Origin: an uncultured Desulfosarcina sp.
Lineage (GTDB): Bacteria > Desulfobacterota > Desulfobacteria > Desulfobacterales > Desulfosarcinaceae
DNA: 64,000 bases
Assembly (NCBI RefSeq): GCF_963668215.1
Contig: NZ_OY764190.1
Coordinates: 3,968,001-4,032,000, forward strand
Direction: 5' to 3'
Shown: positions 58,466-64,000 of the stretch, one piece after another
Layout of the letters: each line of letters starts with the position of its first letter
Position numbering within the stretch: the stretch's first letter is position 1
The notes under the pieces: generated by a model
Databases searched by the model: none
The model's input: only the letters and a program-made list of their open reading frames with translations
Told to the model about the DNA's origin: nothing
Made by a program: the position numbers and the translations under genes

Positions 58466-59500
58466 TTACTGCCAGTCCAATATAACCTTGCCCGACATCC
58501 CCGAGCGCATGACGTCAAAGGCCTGTTGGAAGTCGTCCACGGAAAAGCGGTGGGTGATCACCGTGGAGATGTCCAGGCGGCTCTGAAGCATGCTGGTCAT
58601 CTTGTACCAGGTTTCGAACATTTCACGCCCGTAGATTCCTTTTAGAACAAGCCCCTTGAGGATGATTTGAGTCAGGTCCAGAGAGACTTCTCCGGTGGGA
58701 ATGCCTAAAATGGCGATCTTGCCGCCGTAGTTCATGACCTGGAGCATGTCCCGGAAGGCCTGGATGCTGCCGGACATTTCCAGTCCCACGTCAAAGCCCT
58801 CCTTCATCCCCAACTCCCGCTCCGTGTCGACGATGGATGTTTGGGTCACGTTGATGGCGGCCGAGGCCCCCATCTGCCGGGCAAGATCCAGGCGGTAGTC
58901 GTTCACGTCCGTGATAACGACGAACCGGGCGCCCACATGGCGGGCAATTGCCACGGCCATGATGCCGATGGGGCCGGCGCCGGTGATCAGCACGTCCTCC
59001 CCCACCAGATCGAAAGAGAGGGCCGTGTGAGCGGCGTTGCCGAAGGGATCCAGGATGGCGGCGATGTCGTCCTCGATGGAACCCGGCACCCGGAAAACAT
59101 TGGACGCCGGTACACTGATATATTCGGCAAAGCAGCCGGGACGGTTGACCCCGACGCCGATGGTATTGCGGCACAGATGGCGCTTGCCCGCGCGGCAGTT
59201 GCGGCAGTGACCGCAGGTGATGTGGCCCTCGGCCGATACCCGGTCGCCCTCTTTCAATCCGCGGACCTCGCTGCCGATTTCGGTGATGATGCCTACGAAC
59301 TCATGGCCGATGGCCATGGGGACGGGAATGGTTTTTTCGGCCCAGGCATCCCAGTTGTAGATATGGATGTCCGTCCCGCAGATGGCGGTTTTGACGATCT
59401 TGATCAGCACATCGTTGTGGCCGATGCTCGGGAAAGGCACCTCATCCATCCAGATCCCGGCTTCAGGTTTTTGTTTGACGAGGGCTTTCATGGTCTTCAT
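58466..59500 (-). CDS. tdh: L-threonine 3-dehydrogenase
   Basis: A 344-residue zinc alcohol dehydrogenase of the Tdh type. It shows AICGTDIHIYNWD, GHEFVG, the structural zinc set CGHCRNCRAGKRHLC, ILDPFGNAAHTALSF and GAGPIGIMA. It oxidises threonine to 2-amino-3-ketobutyrate with NAD+. Its ATG overlaps the kbl stop, so the two enzymes are made together. It converges with the hydrolase gene, three bases apart. Confidence 0.97.
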   Translation of the reverse strand: MKTMKALVKQKPEAGIWMDEVPFPSIGHNDVLIKIVKTAICGTDIHIYNWDAWAEKTIPVPMAIGHEFVGIITEIGSEVRGLKEGDRVSAEGHITCGHCRNCRAGKRHLCRNTIGVGVNRPGCFAEYISVPASNVFRVPGSIEDDIAAILDPFGNAAHTALSFDLVGEDVLITGAGPIGIMAVAIARHVGARFVVITDVNDYRLDLARQMGASAAINVTQTSIVDTERELGMKEGFDVGLEMSGSIQAFRDMLQVMNYGGKIAILGIPTGEVSLDLTQIILKGLVLKGIYGREMFETWYKMTSMLQSRLDISTVITHRFSVDDFQQAFDVMRSGMSGKVILDWQ

Positions 59501-60687
59501 TTGATGACCTCCAGTTCCCGGCCGACACGAATAAAGGCATCGATGGCCCGGTCCAGGTGCTGCCGGGTGTGGGCGGCGGACATCTGGGTGCGGATGCGGG
59601 CCTGCCCCTTGGGGACCACCGGAAAGCTGAATCCCACCACGTAGATGCCTTCTTCCAGCATGCGCGCCGCCATTTTTTGGGCCAGAACCGCGTCGCCCAG
59701 CATGACCGGAATGATGGGATGGTGGCCAGGCACCAGGGAAAAGCCCGCTGCTTCCATTTTCTCACGAAAATAGCGGCTGTTCTCCGAAAGCCGGCCCAGC
59801 AGGTCCGAGCTTTCTTCCAATAGATCCAGCACGGCGATGGAGGTGGCGGTGATGACCGGCGCCAGGGAGTTGGAAAACAGATAGGGCCGGGAGCGCTGGC
59901 GCAGCCAGGCAACGATTTCCCGGCGTCCGGAGGTATAGCCCCCCGAAGCGCCGCCCAGGGCTTTTCCCAGGGTGCCGGTAAGGATGTCCACCCGGTCGGA
60001 TACGCCGCAGTATTCCGGTGTTCCCCGCCCATGTTCGCCGATGAAGCCGACGGCATGGGAGTCGTCCACCATGACCAGGGCATCGTAGCGGTCGGCCAGA
60101 TCGCAGATGCCTTTCAAATCGGCGATGATGCCGTCCATGGAAAACACCCCGTCGGTGGCGATCAGGCGATAGCGGCAGGCGACGGCCGCTTTCAGCTGAC
60201 GCTCGAGATCGTCCATGTCGTTGTTTTTGTATCGAAACCGCCTGGCCTTGCACAGACGGACGCCGTCGATGATGCTGGCGTGGTTCAGTTCGTCCGAAAT
60301 CACCGCATCGTCTTCGCCCAGGAGGGTTTCGAAAAGGCCGCCGTTGGCGTCGAAGCAGGAGCTGTAAAGGATGGTGTCTTCGGTGCCTAAAAACCGGCTG
60401 ATCCGCTCTTCCAGATTCTTGTGGATATCCTGGGTGCCGCAGATGAAGCGAACCGAGGACATGCCGAAACCGTGGGTGGTCAGGGCCGCGCGGGCGGCCT
60501 CCACGAGGCGGGGATGGTTGGACAATCCCAGGTAGTTGTTGGCGCAAAAGTTCAGTACGGTCTTGCCGCCACCCACGACAATGGCCGCCTGCTGGGCCGA
60601 GGTGATGACCCGCTCGTCCTTGTACAGGCCGGCTTCCTTCAACGCGGCGATTTCGGTTCTCAGGTGATCCGTCAGGTTAGGGTGCAT
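59497..60687 (-). CDS. kbl: Glycine C-acetyltransferase (2-amino-3-ketobutyrate CoA ligase)
   Basis: A 396-residue PLP enzyme, close to E. coli Kbl (398). It has NFCANNYLGLSNHP, YSSCFDANGGLFE, DDSHAVGFIGEHGRG and TGTLGKALGGASGGY with the PLP Lys. It splits 2-amino-3-ketobutyrate with CoA into glycine and acetyl-CoA. ATG 60687 is chosen behind GGAGGAC; the frame is open further upstream without a ribosome site. Forms the threonine-to-glycine pathway with tdh. Confidence 0.97.
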   Translation of the reverse strand: MHPNLTDHLRTEIAALKEAGLYKDERVITSAQQAAIVVGGGKTVLNFCANNYLGLSNHPRLVEAARAALTTHGFGMSSVRFICGTQDIHKNLEERISRFLGTEDTILYSSCFDANGGLFETLLGEDDAVISDELNHASIIDGVRLCKARRFRYKNNDMDDLERQLKAAVACRYRLIATDGVFSMDGIIADLKGICDLADRYDALVMVDDSHAVGFIGEHGRGTPEYCGVSDRVDILTGTLGKALGGASGGYTSGRREIVAWLRQRSRPYLFSNSLAPVITATSIAVLDLLEESSDLLGRLSENSRYFREKMEAAGFSLVPGHHPIIPVMLGDAVLAQKMAARMLEEGIYVVGFSFPVVPKGQARIRTQMSAAHTRQHLDRAIDAFIRVGRELEVIK

Positions 60688-60823
60688 GGAATCGTCCTCC
60701 GTAGGAAAGATTGACCCGATCCCATGGTGCAGGTGTGCGGCAGCATGGGCCGGACAGCGGCCCTCCAACGCGGTTCATCCATCTCCATTTGTGGATGGAC
60801 GCTAACTCGTGCTCATCCAAGAA

Positions 60824-61843
60824 TTACAGGCCGGTGACCTTGTTGCGACCTGTCTTCTTGGATTGATACAGAGCCTGGTCGGCCCGGTTCATGAAGCTAT
60901 CGGCAGATTCGCCGGTTTTATAGCTGGTCACACCAAAGGAGAGGGTAATCTTGCCCAGACGCTCCCCGGTGTTTTTCTTTTTCAGGTCGAGTTGTTCAAA
61001 CGTAAGACGCATTTTTTCGGCAAGGATCGTGGCCCCTTCGATCGGGGTGTCCGGAAGCAGGATGGCGAATTCTTCGCCGCCGATGCGTGCGGCCAGGTCT
61101 TTTCCCTTGATGGTATCTTTGATGGTGGCGGCCACCATGCGAATGACATTATCCCCCACCGTGTGGCCGTGGGTGTCGTTGACCCGCTTGAAATGATCGA
61201 TATCGGCCATGATCGCACAGAGGGTGAACCCGTTAGTGTTGGCGTCGTCGATGGTTTGGATCAATCTTTTTTCAAAACCCCGGCGGTTGGCGATCCCGGT
61301 CAACGGATCCAGGCGGGCTTCCTTGCGATATCGCGTGATTCGGGCCTTCAAACGGTCGATCTCACTGGTGGCCTGTTTGAGCCGCTCTTTAAAAGAGGTG
61401 CTTGAAGATTTCAGCTTGTTGATTTCACTTTTTATCTGATTGACGATTTTTTCGATGTCGGCTTCGGACAGGCTCGGTTTCAGGGTGTCGTTGATCGCTT
61501 CCAGGTTGGTTTCGGATTCGGAAAAATGCTGGTTGGTGGTCTGGACGGCACCGATGACTTCGATGAAAAGCTTTTTCAGTTTTTCCCGGACCAGCTTGCT
61601 CACCTTCTCTTCGCTGCCGGCAATATGAAGATCGAAAAGACTTCGGATGGCATCTTTGGAAAATGCCGCCTCGCTCCCCAGGCATGCGTCGATGGCCGCG
61701 TTCAGGTCCTCGTTCCTCCCCGATGAATATTCATACCAGACGCAATAGTTCAGCGGGTCGGTCGGCAGGCTGTACTTGCCGAGAAAAGTCAGCGCCAACC
61801 GCAGGTAGTGCTGCGACTCCTCTATGGTATCGTCATAGTGCAT
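60824..61843 (-). CDS. GGDEF diguanylate cyclase
   Basis: A 339-residue cytosolic protein. Residues 1-about 90 are an unassigned helical sensor, then a coiled coil to about 170, then a GGDEF domain with DPLTGIANRRGF and intact active site GGEEF, making c-di-GMP. The inhibitory I-site position reads KGKD, so the usual Arg of RxxD is replaced by Lys and feedback may be weaker. Only a weak AAAGAGAT precedes ATG 61843. Diverges from the hybrid kinase gene. Confidence 0.9.
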   Translation of the reverse strand: MHYDDTIEESQHYLRLALTFLGKYSLPTDPLNYCVWYEYSSGRNEDLNAAIDACLGSEAAFSKDAIRSLFDLHIAGSEEKVSKLVREKLKKLFIEVIGAVQTTNQHFSESETNLEAINDTLKPSLSEADIEKIVNQIKSEINKLKSSSTSFKERLKQATSEIDRLKARITRYRKEARLDPLTGIANRRGFEKRLIQTIDDANTNGFTLCAIMADIDHFKRVNDTHGHTVGDNVIRMVAATIKDTIKGKDLAARIGGEEFAILLPDTPIEGATILAEKMRLTFEQLDLKKKNTGERLGKITLSFGVTSYKTGESADSFMNRADQALYQSKKTGRNKVTGL

Positions 61844-62181
61844 AAGCGAAAGATCTCTTTGAAGAAAAAAGGAAAGCTGCCTTCAATGACCCGCTCCAAT
61901 TTCCCGAGGGCAGCCGGTTGCGATTCATTTTTTACATAGCTGATATCTTTTTAGGAAGCCAAAGGAAGGTTGTCAATTAAAAACAGGGCGCAAAGACCGT
62001 GCGTACATGGACCATAATTTGCTTGACCGCCAATGGCTGCCTGTGCATAATCGGTTGACCTGAAAGAGTAATATTCAACAATAGGTTATGAGGCATCATC
62101 ATTGCCGCGGTGGCGCAAGTTCGCTGTTGTACCTCCCGATCATCCCAACTGCAAGGGTATTCATCGAAAGACGACGAATCC
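61844..62181. other. Divergent regulatory region
   Basis: A 338-base gap between the GGDEF gene and the hybrid kinase gene, with no coding sequence I can support. One good plus-strand promoter is visible (62023-62051). A minus-strand promoter for the cyclase was not evident. Confidence 0.5.
62023..62051 (+). promoter_or_regulatory. Sigma-70 type promoter of the hybrid kinase
   Basis: TTGACC (62023-62028), 17-base spacer, CATAAT (62046-62051), each one mismatch from consensus. The leader to the ATG is about 125 bases. Confidence 0.6.
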
Positions 62182-64000
62182 ATGAAAAAGAAAATTCTGG
62201 TTGTCGATGACAACCGCATGATCCTCAAATTCCTATCCAATCTTCTCGAAGGCAAGGGCCATGAAGTTCAAACCTGCGAAGACGGCCTGAGCGCCCTGAG
62301 CCTGCTTACCCGTTATCGTCCGGACATCGTTTTCGTCGACCTCATCATCCCCAAGATCGGGGGCGACAAACTCTGTCAGATCATTCGGACCATGGAGCAC
62401 ATGCGCAACTGCTACCTGGTGATCATTTCGGCCGCAGTGGCCGAAATGGACCTCGATTTCCGGAAAATCGGGGTGAACACCTGCATCGCCAAGGGCCCCT
62501 TCGGCCAGATGGGCAAACATGTGCTGGCCGCCATCGAGGACGCCAACGCGCCTTCCAAACCGATTTCGGAACAGGAGATTCGCGGCATCGCGTCGATGGA
62601 CGGCATTCCGGTCTACGCCCGGCGAATGACCAAGGAGCTGCTTGGCCGCAACCGCCATCTGGAAACCATTCTGGAAAGCATGAACGAGGGTATCGTCGAA
62701 GTGTATACCGGGCGCGTGGTATACGCGAATACCGCAGCGGTAAAGCTCTTCGGCATCCCTTTGGAAAACCTGCTCTCCGCCGAACCCCGGGAACTTTTCG
62801 ACGAAGCGGACAGACCGCGCATCGAAGGGCTGCTGGAGAACGACAAGGGGGAGCGACCAACGGTTGGACTGACCCGCCCCCTGGAACTCAACGGGCGCCA
62901 GTTGGTTATCCGCAGCTTTCCGGTGAAGCGGGAAGCGGACACGACGATTCTTTTGATCACGGATGTCACCGACCGGCGCAACCTGGAGTACCAGCTGCAG
63001 CATGTGCGGCGCATGGACGCCATCGGAAACCTGGCCGGCGGCATCGCCCACAACTTCAACAACCTGCTGATGGGGATCCAGGGGAATGTCTCGATTCTCA
63101 TCCAGGACAAATCCCCCGGCGATCCCGGCTACGATGAACTGGCCGGCATGGAACGCTGCATCGACAGCGGCGCCAACCTGACCCGCCAACTGCTCAGTTT
63201 TGCCAAGGGGGGGCGCTATTCCCTCGATCTGATGGATATCAACGAAATTATCGAGGGCTCTACGGGGATGTTTGCCCGCACCCGCAGAGAAATTCACGTG
63301 GTCTGCCGCCTGCAGGAAGATCCGATCATGGCGGAGGTGGACGCCGCCCAGATCGAACTGGCTTTGATGGACCTGTATGTCAACGCCTGGCATGCCATGT
63401 CCGCGGGGGGAACCCTGACCGTTTCCGCGTCCCCGGTCAGTCTCGATGATACTTTTGTCAAACCCTACCACCTGGCTGCGGGCAGATACGTCAGGATCGA
63501 TGTGGCCGACACCGGATCGGGGATGGACGCCAAGACCATCGAACGGATATTCGAACCCTTTTTCACCACCCGCCCCATGGGAGAGGGAACCGGGCTGGGC
63601 CTGGCCTCGGTATTCGGGATTATCAAACGTCACCACGGAGTCATCACCGTAGAAAGCCAGGTGGGCCGCGGGACGACGTTTTCGGTTTATCTTCCCATGG
63701 CCCGCATCCTCGAAAAACCCAGGGAAAAGGACAAACAGCGGGTCGTCACCTCGGAAAAACGTCCGAAAAAGGGATCGGGAACCATCCTGGTTGTCGATGA
63801 CGAAGAGTACATTCTCAATGCCGACAAGGCCATGCTCAACGAGCTGGGCTATGAAGTGCTGCTGGCCGGCGGTGGAAAAGAAGCCCTGCGCGTGTTCGAG
63901 GAAAACCAGGATCGCATCAAGCTGCTGATCCTGGATCTGATCATGCCGGACCTGGGTGGCGAAATCGTTTACGACCGAATCAAGGCCATCAAACCTGATG
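62182..64000 (+). CDS. Hybrid histidine kinase, receiver-PAS-kinase-receiver, 3' end cut
   Basis: The frame opens at ATG 62182 (MKKKILVVDDNRM) and runs to the window edge without a stop, giving at least 606 residues. Order: N-terminal receiver with phospho-Asp 53 (VFVDLIIP), a PAS domain at about 155-275 (ILESMNEGIVEVYTG), HisKA with His 290 in GGIAHNFNNLL, HATPase with DTGSGMD and GTGLGLASV, and a second receiver with Asp 585 (LILDLIMPD). No membrane span is visible, so it is cytosolic. An upstream kinase may feed its first receiver. Its output is unknown, though the neighbouring cyclase is a candidate partner. Confidence 0.93.
   Translation, partial: MKKKILVVDDNRMILKFLSNLLEGKGHEVQTCEDGLSALSLLTRYRPDIVFVDLIIPKIGGDKLCQIIRTMEHMRNCYLVIISAAVAEMDLDFRKIGVNTCIAKGPFGQMGKHVLAAIEDANAPSKPISEQEIRGIASMDGIPVYARRMTKELLGRNRHLETILESMNEGIVEVYTGRVVYANTAAVKLFGIPLENLLSAEPRELFDEADRPRIEGLLENDKGERPTVGLTRPLELNGRQLVIRSFPVKREADTTILLITDVTDRRNLEYQLQHVRRMDAIGNLAGGIAHNFNNLLMGIQGNVSILIQDKSPGDPGYDELAGMERCIDSGANLTRQLLSFAKGGRYSLDLMDINEIIEGSTGMFARTRREIHVVCRLQEDPIMAEVDAAQIELALMDLYVNAWHAMSAGGTLTVSASPVSLDDTFVKPYHLAAGRYVRIDVADTGSGMDAKTIERIFEPFFTTRPMGEGTGLGLASVFGIIKRHHGVITVESQVGRGTTFSVYLPMARILEKPREKDKQRVVTSEKRPKKGSGTILVVDDEEYILNADKAMLNELGYEVLLAGGGKEALRVFEENQDRIKLLILDLIMPDLGGEIVYDRIKAIKPD

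Noticed and set aside
60748..60764. GC palindrome upstream of kbl as a terminator for the GGDEF gene
   Set aside because: GGGCC/GGCCC pairs, but no T-run follows on the minus strand.
62233..63636. A 467-codon minus-strand frame opposite the hybrid kinase
   Set aside because: The plus strand carries receiver, PAS, HisKA and HATPase motifs in order, so the minus frame is a shadow.

Overview
The window comes from a GC-moderate deltaproteobacterium, most likely a sulfate reducer of the Desulfobacterales (Desulfosarcina-like). The grounds are the gene content (glycyl radical enzyme with activase, glutaconyl-CoA decarboxylase alpha, DctP-type TRAP transporter, sigma-54 regulator, rhombosortase) and the joined beta/str/S10/spc/alpha ribosomal layout. 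This placement is inferred, as no rRNA gene is present. I see no insertion sequence, CRISPR array, prophage or replication origin.

Positions 1-12.7 kb: a minus-strand catabolic operon. From its promoter (near 12.75 kb) downwards it encodes a PadR regulator, an extended SDR, a classical SDR, a glycyl radical enzyme (GRE) of the dehydratase/lyase type, two CoA-transferase subunits, an MmgE/PrpD protein, an acyl-CoA dehydrogenase, an SCP2-aldehyde dehydrogenase fusion and the GRE activase. A YHS-domain gene is cut by the window start. The set looks like a complete anaerobic pathway: radical lyase step, redox of the product, CoA activation and beta-oxidation-like steps. The substrate is unknown.

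Positions 12.7-16.3 kb: a tiny membrane peptide gene, tRNA-Arg, an MltD-like lytic transglycosylase, then tRNA-Thr(TGT), Tyr, Gly and Thr(GGT) leading into tuf. Positions 16.3-46.8 kb are the information-processing block: tuf, rpmG, tRNA-Trp, secE, nusG, rplKAJL, rpoBC, rpsLG, a second identical tuf, then the S10, spc and alpha operons ending at a strong terminator after rplQ. fusA is missing between rpsG and tuf, and adk/map are missing after secY. The most striking feature of the window is a parvulin-type peptidyl-prolyl isomerase domain of about 100 residues inserted in frame in RpoC. RplQ also carries a long charged, low-complexity tail.

Positions 46.8-54 kb: a TRAP transporter (dctP, dctQ, dctM) behind a plausible sigma-54 promoter, then a carboxymuconolactone-decarboxylase-family protein and the glutaconyl-CoA decarboxylase alpha subunit. 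A sigma-54 enhancer-binding protein gene converges on this set and may control it.

Positions 54-58.5 kb: four tightly overlapping genes for an MFS/PlsC acyltransferase fusion, a lipoprotein with a GlyGly-CTERM-like tail, a rhombosortase and a secreted alpha/beta hydrolase. This looks like a dedicated envelope-protein sorting and lipid unit. Positions 58.5-60.7 kb: kbl and tdh for threonine breakdown on the minus strand. Positions 60.8-64 kb: a GGDEF protein diverging from a hybrid histidine kinase that runs off the window end.
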